Origin: Myxosarcina sp. GA_180221_E-2-1-MAG-40_15 | GTDB taxonomy: Bacteria > Cyanobacteriota > Cyanobacteriia > Cyanobacteriales > Xenococcaceae | Direction of reading: 5' to 3' | DNA length: 64,000 bases | NCBI GenBank assembly: GCA_020692205.1 | Contig: JAIMKV010000002.1 | Span: 88,758 to 152,757, forward strand | Part shown: positions 46,297 to 55,468 of the stretch, one piece after another | How positions within the stretch are numbered: position 1 is the stretch's first letter | Layout: each line of letters starts with the position of its first letter | The notes under the pieces: generated by a model | Database searches by the model: none | What the model saw: only the letters and a program-made list of their open reading frames with translations | Told to the model about the DNA's origin: nothing | Program-made: the position numbers and the translations under genes

Positions 46297-49038
46297 ATGA
46301 AGCGATCGCCAATCCCCTCCCAACAGTTTCCCGAATTTGCTGCCAATTGGCATTTAAAAGAGACAGCAGCGATTTTAGCTGAGTTGAAAACTTCTGTGAC
46401 ATCGGGACTTTCAACTTTAGCGGTACAGCAAAACATAGCCAAATATGGATCAAATACCCTACCTGAAATCAGAACCCGTTCTGGACTAGTTGTTTTTCTG
46501 GGTTACTTTTGGTCAATTCCTGTGGCGCTATTAACCTTAGCTGCCATACTTTCAATTGCTACAGGTAGCACAGTTGATGCAGCAGTAATTGGCGGGGTGG
46601 TGTTAATTAATGCAATTTTGGGTTACGTCACCGAAAGCAAATCAGAACGAATTATTCTCTCGTTAAAAAACCTGGTAAGTCATTCTGTCTGGGTAGTGAG
46701 AAATGGGCAAACTACAGAGATAGATTCTCAAGCGATCGCTGTGGGAGATCTGATGATCTTAAAACCTGGTAGTTATGTTGCTGCCGATGCCAGGCTGGTA
46801 GAGAGCGATCGCCTGACCATTGATGAATCTACTCTCACAGGAGAAAGTATTCCCGTCCTTAAAATTTGTCAAACCCTAGCAGACAGAGATATTCCCTTAG
46901 CCGAACGCCACAACATGGTCTATCGCGGGACTTTGGTTACTGGTGGACAGGGTTTAGGCGTAGTAGTAGCGACAGGACAGAATACAGAAATGGGACGGGT
47001 TCAAGCTTTGGTTGGAGAAACTGTTATTCCTCAAACACCTTTATCAAAGCAACTCGATCGCGCGGGTGGTCAATTAGTTTTATTTTCTAGTGTGGTTTGT
47101 CTTGTAGTCTTGGGACTAGGAATAGTTCGGGGTTACGATTTTTTAGATATGCTCAAAACCTCGATCGCTTTGGCAGTGGCAGCCGTACCCGAAGGATTGC
47201 CTACCGTTGCCACCATCACCCTGGCATTGGGAATCAACAAAATGAGACAAAAACGCATTCTAGTTCGCCGTCTCGATGCGATCGAAGCGTTGGGTTCGAT
47301 TCAAACTATTTGTCTGGATAAAACGGGGACACTCACCGCAAATGAGATGTCGGTAGTAGCAATTCAAACTCCGCAGCAGAAAATTGCCGTAGATCTCGAT
47401 GCCTTGATCAGCACATCACAGTCTTTAGAACTCAACCATAATCCAGAATTATTACAGTTAGTCAAAGTGGCAGTTCTGTGTAACGAGAGTCAGGTAAATG
47501 AAGATACAAATATCATTGAGGGTTCGCCAACCGAAACTGCACTGATGCAGATGGCGATCGCGGCTGGGTTAGATCTAGCCACACTAAAAACTTTATATCC
47601 TCGATTGGAAATTAATCATCGGGCTGATGGTCAAAACTATATGGCGACGACTCATGAAGTCAGAGTCAACCCCGTCGTTTCAAGGCAGGGAAAGCTTGAC
47701 CAGTGCGATCAATCTCAAAAACTAATTGCTGTTAAAGGCAACCCGACTGAAGTTCTCCAACTATGTCGCGATCAGCTTCAAAACAATTACCCTGTAGAAT
47801 TATCCGCAACAGATAGACAAGCGATCGCCGCTGCCAACCAAGAAATGACTAGTAATGCTTGGCGTGTTTTAGGCACAGCGTATGCAGAGATAGATGCGAC
47901 AGAAGAGATTACGCTGAACAACCTGTGCTGGTTAGGATTGATTGGCATGACCAACCCCATTCGACACGGGGTTAAACAATTAATTGCCGAGTTTCATCGG
48001 GCAGGAATCGATACCGTAATGGTTACGGGAGATCAGGCAAATACGGCTAGGGCGATCGCCGAAAAATTAAATCTCAGCCAGAACCAAGAATTAGTTGTAA
48101 TTGATTCGAGCAATCTTGAAGCCCTGTATCAGCAAATGATCATTCATCCCGACAAACCCAATAAGGTCAATGTCTTTGCCCGCATCAGTCCTGCCGATAA
48201 ACTCCAAATCGTCCGCGCTTTCCAAACCGCAGGAAAAGTAGTAGCAATGACAGGAGATGGCATTAACGATGCCCCTGCCCTAAAAGCGGCTGAAGTTGGC
48301 ATTGCCATGGGTAAAACTGGTACGGATGTTGCCAGAGAAGTCGCTGATATCGTCTTAGAAGATGATCAACTGGAAACGGCGATCGCTGCTGTCAGTCAAG
48401 GCAGAACTATTTATAGCAATATTAAAAAAGCCCTGCATTTTCTACTTTCTACGAACCTGAGCGAAATTATCGTCATGGTATTGGCTAATCTACTCGGTAT
48501 CGGTCAACCCCTTAATGCAATTCAGCTTTTGTGGCTCAATCTAGTCACTGATATATTTCCTGGTTTGGCATTAGCATTAGAAGCACCAGAACCCGATGTT
48601 TTAAATCTTCCTCCTCGTCATCGGGAGGCGGCTATTATCGATTCTGCCGACTTTAAACGACTTGGTTTTGAGGCGGGGATTATTTCTCTTGGTACTCTGG
48701 CAGCATACGGCTATGCCCTGGTAAACTACGGTATCGGCGAGCGCTCTAGCACCATTGCTTTTATGAGTTTGGTTGCTGGACAATTACTCCACGCCCTAAG
48801 CTGTAGATCGAGCCAAGCTTTTTGGCAAGTAAAGCTACAGCCAAATCACTATCTGTCCCTGGCATTAGGAATTTCGCTAAGTTTACAGTTTATTTGCCTG
48901 ATCGTTCCAGGTTTGGGTAGCTTGCTCGATTTAGCCACGATCAACTGGCTCGATGCAACCGTCGTTTTGATCACTGCTTTGCTGCCGTTGATGATTAATG
49001 AAGTTACCAAAAAAGTTAGTTTACCAGTTAATCATTGA
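46297..49038 (+). CDS. Cation-transporting P-type ATPase (PacL/calcium type)
   Basis: A 913-residue P2-type ATPase. Visible parts: N-terminal cation ATPase domain (WHLKETAAILAEL), TGES actuator loop (TLTGESIPV), PEGLP in M4, phosphorylation site DKTGT (CLDKTGTLTANEM), KGNPTEVL, and TGDGINDAPALK. PEGLP plus NLVTD in M6 favour Ca2+ or a related ion. Mycobacterial CtpF is a DosR-regulated relative. Residues about 452-470 (VRVNPVVSRQGKLDQC) appear inserted in the nucleotide domain from a dispersed repeat. A broken partial copy lies at 53.1 kb. Confidence 0.93.
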   Translation: MKRSPIPSQQFPEFAANWHLKETAAILAELKTSVTSGLSTLAVQQNIAKYGSNTLPEIRTRSGLVVFLGYFWSIPVALLTLAAILSIATGSTVDAAVIGGVVLINAILGYVTESKSERIILSLKNLVSHSVWVVRNGQTTEIDSQAIAVGDLMILKPGSYVAADARLVESDRLTIDESTLTGESIPVLKICQTLADRDIPLAERHNMVYRGTLVTGGQGLGVVVATGQNTEMGRVQALVGETVIPQTPLSKQLDRAGGQLVLFSSVVCLVVLGLGIVRGYDFLDMLKTSIALAVAAVPEGLPTVATITLALGINKMRQKRILVRRLDAIEALGSIQTICLDKTGTLTANEMSVVAIQTPQQKIAVDLDALISTSQSLELNHNPELLQLVKVAVLCNESQVNEDTNIIEGSPTETALMQMAIAAGLDLATLKTLYPRLEINHRADGQNYMATTHEVRVNPVVSRQGKLDQCDQSQKLIAVKGNPTEVLQLCRDQLQNNYPVELSATDRQAIAAANQEMTSNAWRVLGTAYAEIDATEEITLNNLCWLGLIGMTNPIRHGVKQLIAEFHRAGIDTVMVTGDQANTARAIAEKLNLSQNQELVVIDSSNLEALYQQMIIHPDKPNKVNVFARISPADKLQIVRAFQTAGKVVAMTGDGINDAPALKAAEVGIAMGKTGTDVAREVADIVLEDDQLETAIAAVSQGRTIYSNIKKALHFLLSTNLSEIIVMVLANLLGIGQPLNAIQLLWLNLVTDIFPGLALALEAPEPDVLNLPPRHREAAIIDSADFKRLGFEAGIISLGTLAAYGYALVNYGIGERSSTIAFMSLVAGQLLHALSCRSSQAFWQVKLQPNHYLSLALGISLSLQFICLIVPGLGSLLDLATINWLDATVVLITALLPLMINEVTKKVSLPVNH
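47656..47682. repeat. Dispersed repeat core inside the P-type ATPase gene
   Basis: GAAGTCAGAGTCAACCCCGT and the five following bases match 22 of 25 positions of the left arm of the hairpin repeat at 21951. The reading frame stays open through it, adding about 16 residues that look out of place in the N domain of the ATPase. Confidence 0.5.
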
Positions 49039-49201
49039 TAATTATCAACAAGCTAAAAGCTATTAGCTTTTAGCTCTTGAACCGTAAGTGCTACTCTTTA
49101 AAACCCGTTCAAAATCCATCATCTTGATTGTGAAATCGACTGCCAATGATCTCGTGCGATCGCCTTGAGACTATTTTTGATGCTCTGTTCCTTTTTAACT
49201 C

Positions 49202-49354
49202 TTAGAAAGTGCCAAGTAAAACTAAAAGTGTGAAAGAACATACAATCATTAAGCTCACTCCCACAATAATTAACCAGGGTTCATGATTAGTCTTGTCCAG
49301 ATACTGGTTAACTTTTCGATCCTTTGGTTCAGGATGCCAAATCATTGGTTTCAT
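49202..49354 (-). CDS. Small 50-residue single-span membrane protein
   Basis: Minus-strand frame of 50 residues from ATG 49354: a polar, basic N-terminus (MKPMIWHPEPKDRKVNQYLDK) and one C-terminal TM helix (about 27-48; PWLIIVGVSLMIVCSFTLLVLL). A strong AGGAGG site lies 8 bases before this ATG; another ATG at 49360 is too close to it. I do not know a family. It faces away from the ATPase gene and has no island motif nearby. Confidence 0.68.
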   Translation of the reverse strand: MKPMIWHPEPKDRKVNQYLDKTNHEPWLIIVGVSLMIVCSFTLLVLLGTF

Positions 49355-49360
49355 AACCAT

Positions 49361-49947
49361 TACCTCCTAAGTTTTTCAGATAGATGATGTAGTGAATTTA
49401 TCTTTTTAATTACTGCTTAAGGCAAATTCAAAGTTTAACTTACAAGTTAGTATTTCAATTGGAAATAGCAACACTTAAACTAGATTTACTCAGGATTTTT
49501 CTTTTAGGCAATCAAATAATTTACAGTTCTACTAAAATGCTTCTTAGTAAATTCATTCTTCTCTTTTTCTCTTTAAGCAAAAACTTAGTTTTTATTTGAG
49601 CGTAACTGCTTTTAGTTAACAAAACAAACATCAACTCAAACAGCTATTTTACCTTGGCTTAAACTATGGACAAACTATCAAGCTTTATTCAGCAAAAACT
49701 ATAATAGCTTCTAATATTTACAATATCACTTTTTCTTGATTAGACTAAACAAATGATACATATGTTTACTCAAAGATTTAAGTTTTAAGCTATTTTTTAA
49801 AAGTTACAATTAGGCTTGGAGCAGCTTGTGCTGGCTTCAAGGTAGTAGCGCATTTTGGCAGTTATGTAGCAATTATCGTATTCAAAACCACTACTTAAAA
49901 CCGATGAATTAACTATCAACTGGCAAGGAGTTTTGTTGCTTAAATAC
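49361..49947. other. Gene-free interval at the edge of a decayed zone
   Basis: Nearly 590 bp of AT-rich sequence in which I can support no gene. The 5' end holds the promoter of the small minus-strand ORF. The right part borders gene remnants and may be very old coding DNA. Confidence 0.4.
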
Positions 49948-50052
49948 TCATGTGTAAAAATTAGCTAAAATTTCTTTTAGTTCCCAGAAAAGCTCAACTG
50001 AAGCATCAATCTCATCTTTTTTAATCGAAACGCTATTGTAACTTATACCAAT
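49948..50052 (-). pseudogene. Possible C-terminal gene remnant
   Basis: A 34-codon open stretch closed by TGA at 49948-49950 and by a stop just upstream at 50053. It encodes a protein-like sequence (SIKKDEIDASVELFWELKEIL) that resembles the final helix of PLP-dependent or other metabolic enzymes. There is no start codon. It could equally be chance. Confidence 0.25.
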
Positions 50053-50065
50053 TCAGCTTGAGTCT

Positions 50066-51554
50066 TTAGCCTTGAAAGTGCCAACCAGCCATGTGATCAG
50101 CATGGGTTTGCAGATAAGCTCCAGGCTGATAAAATTTGTCATAGAATTCCAGGTCTAAATGATGAGCTTGGAGGTAAGTAATTAGGAAAATTGAGGGAAC
50201 TGTACCTGGGAACTTGCCGAAGTTGTCAAACAAGTATTGGGCTTGGAGTGCTACACAATCCTTAAATTCTTCACTGTGAACTTGAGCAGCGGAACGTACT
50301 TGCGCTGAATCTTGCCAAGGTCCTGGTGTTTCAGCATTGAACGGTCCGCCAGACCCAAATTTGCGATCGCACAGTGCCTCAACAGCCGCACGCATATCTG
50401 GGTAACGAGGCGGACACAAGCCTTCCATCACGCCTGCTAAACCAGTAGGATTCGGATAAGGCCAGCGATCGCTGATATCGTACCGAAATCCCAATCCAGG
50501 AACATCAGGTTCGCCACTTGCGCCCAGCATGACAAACGGATCGATGCCGTTAAACATCCAGCCCCCTAATCCCATAGCCTGGAGCATCAACGCGCCAGCA
50601 TAGCAACTGGTAGACAATTCAGCCGTCAGTTCTGCCATCGACCATTGTTCGACAAAGGTTATCGGTCAAGTGTTGTTTACCAAGCCCTTCGGGCTTAAGT
50701 CAAAAGTCAAAGGTCAAAAGTCAAAAGCAAATAAAGCCCGAAGTTGGTCTAAAGCCTTGCCCTTTTAGGGCGAAAAGAAACAAAACTCATTTCATCACTC
50801 TTATTCCTCTTCTTTTAAGAAGAGGTTAAAATGCGTGACTTTTGACTTCTAACTTTTAACTTTTGAAATCAACAAGGTCCTTAAATTTTTCGATGCCTGG
50901 AATCGAACGCCCATTAATGTCATCTGTCAGAACGAGTCCATTTTGCAACATATAGCAAAGGTTAAGCAAAACGTGCTGCGCCAGATCGCCCACAGGAATA
51001 ACCAATAGCGTTCCAGGATGATTGACCACCCAAGTATTGTGTGGTTCGACATAAGGAACTTCTGGCGGTAATTTAAGCCGTTTATCCTGAATTTTTTTGA
51101 TCTGCTGTTTGAGGGCATTTAAGACAACCTCAAGATCAAGAGAACCGTTTTCTTCCCTTTCAGGCAAGGCAGTTGCATCGCGGTTGTCTAAGACATAAAC
51201 CCCCTCATCATCGGTAAAAAAGGTCATGCTGGTATGGAATCCCGCCGCTGAAGGAAAGGTGCGACCACCTGCTGCTCCTGCGTAATTGGAGAGGTAGGGC
51301 GCGTAATGCTTGGCGCGATAAATCAAATGATGCCAACTGGTATTGCCGCCGCAGGCTGTCACGACAAGCAGCTTTTCTAATTCAGAAAGTGGCTCAATCT
51401 CATGTCGGGACTTGTAGGCGAGTACACCGTCGGGAATTTCCGCCCCCATAAAGAACCGTCGGGAACGACGACCTAAGAGCGCTTCGAGCAAGCTAAAGGC
51501 CTGCATATTTTGAAATCCCGACGGAACAGTTAGTTTTTCTGTGACTGGGTTCAT
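50066..51554 (-). pseudogene. Nitroreductase-like gene interrupted by a repeat-rich insertion
   Basis: Two minus-strand frames (51554-50856, 232 codons, with an AAGGAG site; 50638-50066, 190 codons) together make one protein of about 430 residues. The first contains SLLEALLGRRSRRF, TACGGNTSWHHLIYRA and RTFPSAAGFHTSM; the second has ELSTSCYAGALMLQAMGLGGWMF. Both are parts of a nitroreductase fold. The first ends KFKDLVD and then runs into heptad repeats (FKS, stop). The second frame is open before its ATG as PITFVEQWSMAEL, continuous with the first. The function has probably been lost unless two subunits associate. Confidence 0.8.
50667..50860. repeat. Repeat-rich insertion splitting the nitroreductase-like gene
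   Basis: About 190 bp made of AAGTCAA-type heptads on both sides (50697-50728 and 50839-50860), small hairpins AAGCCC-TTC-GGGCTT and GCCC/GGGC, and a perfect 9-bp hairpin CCTCTTCTT-TT-AAGAAGAGG at 50806-50825. The boundaries are estimated from the protein break. Confidence 0.6.
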
Positions 51555-51666
51555 TTTTTGCTCCTTGAAATTAAATACTAATGAGTTCAGATTTTAATAC
51601 TGCGCTGGACTTATACAAGCTAAATCGGCTGACCGAACATTTGCTCAATCACCTCTGGTTGCAAAA

Positions 51667-51864
51667 CTAAGTTACAAAGCGATCGCGATCATGCAGTTCG
51701 TCAAAATCGATAATTGGCCCTTTAGGTACAATGCGATTTGGATTAATCTCGGTCATGCTCATGTAATAGCTGCGTTTAATATCGTCTAGATGACACGTCG
51801 TTTTGAATTCAGGGCGCTGATAGAGATCTTTTAAATAAAAAGCGCGATCTCTAAGACCAAGCAA
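51667..51864 (-). pseudogene. C-terminal fragment of a glutathionyl-hydroquinone reductase
   Basis: A 65-codon frame from TTG 51864 whose sequence (YLKDLYQRPEF, HLDDIKRSYYMSMTEINPNRIVPKGPIIDF) corresponds to the last 55-60 residues of the GST-like glutathionyl-hydroquinone reductase (YqjG/ECM4 group). In-frame stops lie just upstream and the large N-terminal part with the catalytic Cys is missing. Confidence 0.7.
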
Positions 51865-51895
51865 GCTCGCCTAACACCACAGTTATCTCTCTTGC

Positions 51896-52718
51896 CTATA
51901 CTGTAATCGGCTGGATATTTTGGTTTACCCGAAAGAAATTAGTCGGATCGTACTTGGTTTTAATCGCAACTAGGCGATCGTAATTATCGCGATAGGTCGC
52001 CCGAACACGCTCTTGACCTTCCTCCATCATGAAGTTTACATATGCTCCGCCGCAGGAATAAGGATGCAGCGATCGCCAATAGTCTCTCGCCCACGTTGTA
52101 ATTTTCTCAGCGTTTGCTGGATCAGGATCGATACCGACAATCACCATCGACCACTTCGCTTCACGAAAGCTAAAAGCCGTATCGTTTCTGCCAACCCGAT
52201 TGACCGCACCATCAATTTGATATAGGTGCATGGTTGAAAGCTGTGTCGGCAGTTGAGAACCGTATTTAACATGTTGCGCGATCGCTTCATCCTTTAACTC
52301 AGTAAAAAAATCTCCCTTCCAATACCACTGCATCCCTGTTGGCAAGAGCGGATCAAACAGGCTTTGTAGTTGAGGATATGGCATCGGAGCAATGTGAGCA
52401 AACTCTGGAGCAAGCAGATCGCGAATCGGTTGAAATGTTTTTTCGGCGAGTTCTAATTCTCCGCTGTAGCACCAAATAATACCACACATATTTTTAGTAT
52501 GCAGATCCTCTGGAAATGGTGGACCAGGAGGTACATTTAAGAAGGCAAAGAAGCCATAAATGTCTTCTGGTGCGTTGACCATAAATTCCCGATACCATTC
52601 CATAAGCTCGGTTGCTCGATCCAAATTCCACAACAGCAGTATCATATTCATTGCTACCAGGCGAAATTAACTGACCTCTGACACTTGTTTCCAATTGAGT
52701 CGCAAGTTCCTGACGCAT
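51896..52718 (-). pseudogene. FAD-linked oxidase (BBE type) with internal deletion and frameshift
   Basis: The N-terminus is intact, with a GAGG site and MRQELATQLETSVRGQLISPGSNEYD (52718-52641). At about 52640 this frame passes directly into a region whose other frame, 52651-51896 (251 codons), encodes the C-terminal half of a berberine-bridge-like oxidase (WNLDRATELMEWYREF, ending YDPTNFFRVNQNIQPI). Some 200 residues including the FAD-anchoring His/Cys region are missing. The C-terminal frame could be expressed alone but would not bind FAD. Confidence 0.75.
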
Positions 52719-52922
52719 AGTATATACCTCTCTCTCTTGTTTATTCGGTGAACAGTACCCTGTCGTTTGACAACAAGTCTTCCGTTCACTTTTTCAATTC
52801 CGATTTAGTTGCCACTAAAAATTGTTTCGATCTTGGTTAATCAATCAACTCCAATCCACGAATAACCTATACTGCAACTTAATCTTCAGTTTCACCGAGT
52901 TTCCCGAGCAACTTGACCAACG

Positions 52923-52965
52923 GTCAGAGATTACTCCGCCGTAGAACTACGGAGTAATCTCTGAC
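52923..52965. terminator. Perfect 16-bp hairpin
   Basis: GTCAGAGATTACTCCG at 52923-52938 is the exact reverse complement of 52950-52965, with an 11-base loop. It lies between the minus-strand island motif at 52993 and the FAD-oxidase remnant. No T-run follows on either side, so it may be a repeat or leader hairpin and not a terminator. Confidence 0.5.
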
Positions 52966-52992
52966 TTCATGAAAAAAATCTAGAAGCAAAAT

Positions 52993-53007
52993 TTGAAGAA
53001 CTTGTGA
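52993..53007 (-). promoter_or_regulatory. Island motif copy 3
   Basis: Minus strand reads TCACAAGTTCTTCAA, an exact match to the consensus. It points toward the FAD-oxidase remnant start at 52718 (about 275 bp away) and the other decayed minus-strand genes beyond, suggesting they once belonged to the regulon. Confidence 0.65.
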
Positions 53008-53080
53008 GGTTTAAAAATAAAGAGCAATGTACTTGATAAATAAATACAAAAATTGACAAGGTTAAATAGTTTCGATCTAA

Positions 53081-53315
53081 AATCGATACCGTAATGGTTA
53101 CGGGAGATCGGGCAAATACGGCAACGGCGATCGCCGAAAAATAGTCGCTGATATATTTCCTGGTTTGGCATTAGCATTCGAAGCACCAGAACCCGATGTT
53201 TTAAATCTTCCTCCTCGCCATCGGGAGGCGGCTATTATAGCTATTAGCTATTGAACCATGATTAAAGTCTTGTAAGTGCTACTCTTTAAAACCCGTTCAA
53301 AATCCATCACCTTGA
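53081..53315 (+). pseudogene. Spliced remnant copy of the P-type ATPase gene and its 3' flank
   Basis: Three blocks match the intact ATPase locus in order: 53081-53142 to 48006-48067, 53143-53238 to 48543-48638, and 53272-53315 to 49084-49127 (downstream of the gene). The first two cover the TGDQANTA and NLVTD-DIFPGLALALEAPEP regions and are nearly identical in sequence. The intervening sequence is deleted. This is a recent duplicate that has been cut down. Confidence 0.88.
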
Positions 53316-53387
53316 GAATTATTGCTTTAAAACTAGAAATATAGTCCAATTAAACATAAACTCTGTTAATCAATTAAATAGGTTTCC

Positions 53388-55052
53388 ATGTTCTTTTTGT
53401 TCGCTCGTCTTAAATTTTGGCTGACGTTGATCTTAACCTTGGGACTAATCTGGATTACTGCGCCATTAATTGCTCAAACTTCTACCCATCTAAGCGAGCC
53501 AAAATCGTCATCTACATCGATAACTTTTAAAGATACGTCGAGTTTATTTTCTTATCTGTCTGGTTTGGCTAACTTGACGGAAAGACCAGCCACTAGATGG
53601 ATTTGGCTGGATGGTCGTCGGTTATTTAAAGTTACCGCATTAGAAGATTACTTATCAGAAAGAGTGCAAAAAATTGACAGTAATTTGCAAGCAATTAGTC
53701 ATGGTTATTTTCAAAGTAATAGTCATAATTTACAGGTAAATGTCGTTGACGTTAATGGCTCACCAACCATTGAGATTAACGAGCAATATTTACTTACCAT
53801 CACTGAACTCGATGCCAAACTATTAGGCATTAATACTACGACTTGGGCAAAACAGTTAAGCCAAATTGTGCAACAGGCGCTGATACGGGCAAAACAAGAG
53901 CGACAACCGCAATTTTTAAAACGTCAGGCTGCGATCGCTCTTGGCATTATTTTTGTGGCAGTAATGGGAAATTGGTTATTAATCAAACTTCGCTGGCGGA
54001 TTCATCCCCGCAAAACCGAAGTCGATAACCCAACGGTTGTCACTGAGGCGATCGCCATCAATAAGCAACATCAAAATTTTCAAGCAATTGAAGCCCGATT
54101 ATTATTCTGCTGCCAAATTCTGCTTTGGCTGGGGGCAATTTTATTATGTTTGTATTTATTTCCTTACAGTCGACCTTTGCAGGTATGGTTACTTTCCAGC
54201 TTAGAAATTCCTCTCAAAATCGGACTGATTATTTTAGGAACGTATCTGGTCATTCGCTTGAGTCATGTTTTGATTGATCGCATTGTTGCTTCAATTACCG
54301 TTAATCCTTTTCTTTCTCCTATCCCTTCTGAGCGAGCGCAACTACGAATTGCGACTGTTTTTAGTACGATTCAATGGATTATGATTATTTGGTGGTCAAC
54401 CGTCGGCTTAATTATCGGCTTAATTGTTTTTGGAGTTGATTTTGCCCCGTTAATTGCAGGTGCGGGATTATTAGGGGTGGCACTTTCTTTGGCTTCTCAA
54501 AATCTAATCAAAGATACGATCAACGGCTTTTTAATTGTTCTCGAAGATCAATACGGCATTGGCGATTGTATCGATACTGGCATATGGTCAGGAATAGTCG
54601 AAGGACTGAATTTAAGAATTACTCAGCTACGCAATCCCGAAGGTAAATTAATTACTATTCCCAACAGTGAAATCAAAACTGTAGCTAACTTAAGCAAAAG
54701 CTGGTCGCGTGTCGATCTCAACGTTCCCGTTGATTATAATACCGATACTTTGGCTGCAATTAAAATTATTGAGGCAACAGCGATCGAAATGAGTCGCGAT
54801 CCGCAATGGCATTGGCAAATTATGGAAACTCCCAAGATTATGGGCGTTGATGATTTTAGCGATCGCGGCTTAATGGTTAAAATATGGATTAAAACCCGAC
54901 CTCTCAAACAGTGGAATGTAGCGCGAGAATATCGCTTACGGCTTAAGTTGGCATTTGACCAAGCAGGAATATCAATTGCGGTTCCCCAGCAAAGTGTTTC
55001 GGTTCGGACTAATTTAGCCTCTAATTCTAATTTAGATAGCTACAACTCCTAG
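53388..55052 (+). CDS. Mechanosensitive ion channel (MscS family)
   Basis: A 554-residue protein with a signal anchor (about 8-28), a periplasmic region (30-175), about four TM helices (180-198, 240-262, 272-295, 325-360) and the MscS core. The pore helix AGAGLLGVALSLASQNLIKD, the beta domain YGIGDCIDTG and IPNSEIKTVANLSKSWSR are typical. It releases solutes on osmotic downshift. No island motif precedes it; the ATPase remnant lies in its upstream region. Confidence 0.9.
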   Translation: MFFLFARLKFWLTLILTLGLIWITAPLIAQTSTHLSEPKSSSTSITFKDTSSLFSYLSGLANLTERPATRWIWLDGRRLFKVTALEDYLSERVQKIDSNLQAISHGYFQSNSHNLQVNVVDVNGSPTIEINEQYLLTITELDAKLLGINTTTWAKQLSQIVQQALIRAKQERQPQFLKRQAAIALGIIFVAVMGNWLLIKLRWRIHPRKTEVDNPTVVTEAIAINKQHQNFQAIEARLLFCCQILLWLGAILLCLYLFPYSRPLQVWLLSSLEIPLKIGLIILGTYLVIRLSHVLIDRIVASITVNPFLSPIPSERAQLRIATVFSTIQWIMIIWWSTVGLIIGLIVFGVDFAPLIAGAGLLGVALSLASQNLIKDTINGFLIVLEDQYGIGDCIDTGIWSGIVEGLNLRITQLRNPEGKLITIPNSEIKTVANLSKSWSRVDLNVPVDYNTDTLAAIKIIEATAIEMSRDPQWHWQIMETPKIMGVDDFSDRGLMVKIWIKTRPLKQWNVAREYRLRLKLAFDQAGISIAVPQQSVSVRTNLASNSNLDSYNS

Positions 55053-55141
55053 CTTTTAGCTTTTTGATTCAATAGAACAAAACATCCCAAAACGTTATCG
55101 ATTCACCAACGCCCAAATATTCCTCTCTCATCGCAATTTCC

Positions 55142-55156
55142 TCACAATTTCTTCAA
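55142..55156 (+). promoter_or_regulatory. Island motif copy 4
   Basis: TCACAATTTCTTCAA, an exact match, 112 bases before the DUF4278 ATG at 55268. A small inverted repeat CTATC-CTAAA-GATAG follows at 55166-55180. It probably drives the DUF4278-small protein-CBS-CBS-CP12 run. Confidence 0.7.
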
Positions 55157-55267
55157 TTTATCTATCTATCCTAAAGATAGAAAGCACCAAAAAAATCTTT
55201 CTTTTCTAGCTGGATCAACAAGATGATTAAACTTTTGGTGTTCGGTTAAATTCAGAGGAAAATAATC

Positions 55268-55450
55268 ATGAAACTACATTTTCATGGTCAAGATTATCAA
55301 GACCCTTATGTTGAATGGCAAGTAGTTGAAGGTGAGGTAGGTGGTAAATATCGCGGTGTTCCTTGGAAAATACATCGGATGAGAGAACAACACCGTCTTC
55401 CTTCACATCATACTGAATTAGTTTATCGTGGCATTCACTATACCAAATAA
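55268..55450 (+). CDS. DUF4278 domain small protein
   Basis: A 60-residue basic protein with the DUF4278 layout: KLHFHGQDY at the start and two YRG boxes (KYRGVPWKIHR and LVYRGIHYT). The family is cyanobacterial and lacks known function; members are often induced by stress. An AGAGG site lies before the ATG. It is the first gene after island motif copy 4. Confidence 0.82.
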   Translation: MKLHFHGQDYQDPYVEWQVVEGEVGGKYRGVPWKIHRMREQHRLPSHHTELVYRGIHYTK

Positions 55451-55468
55451 ATAATTGAGTTAACTAAA

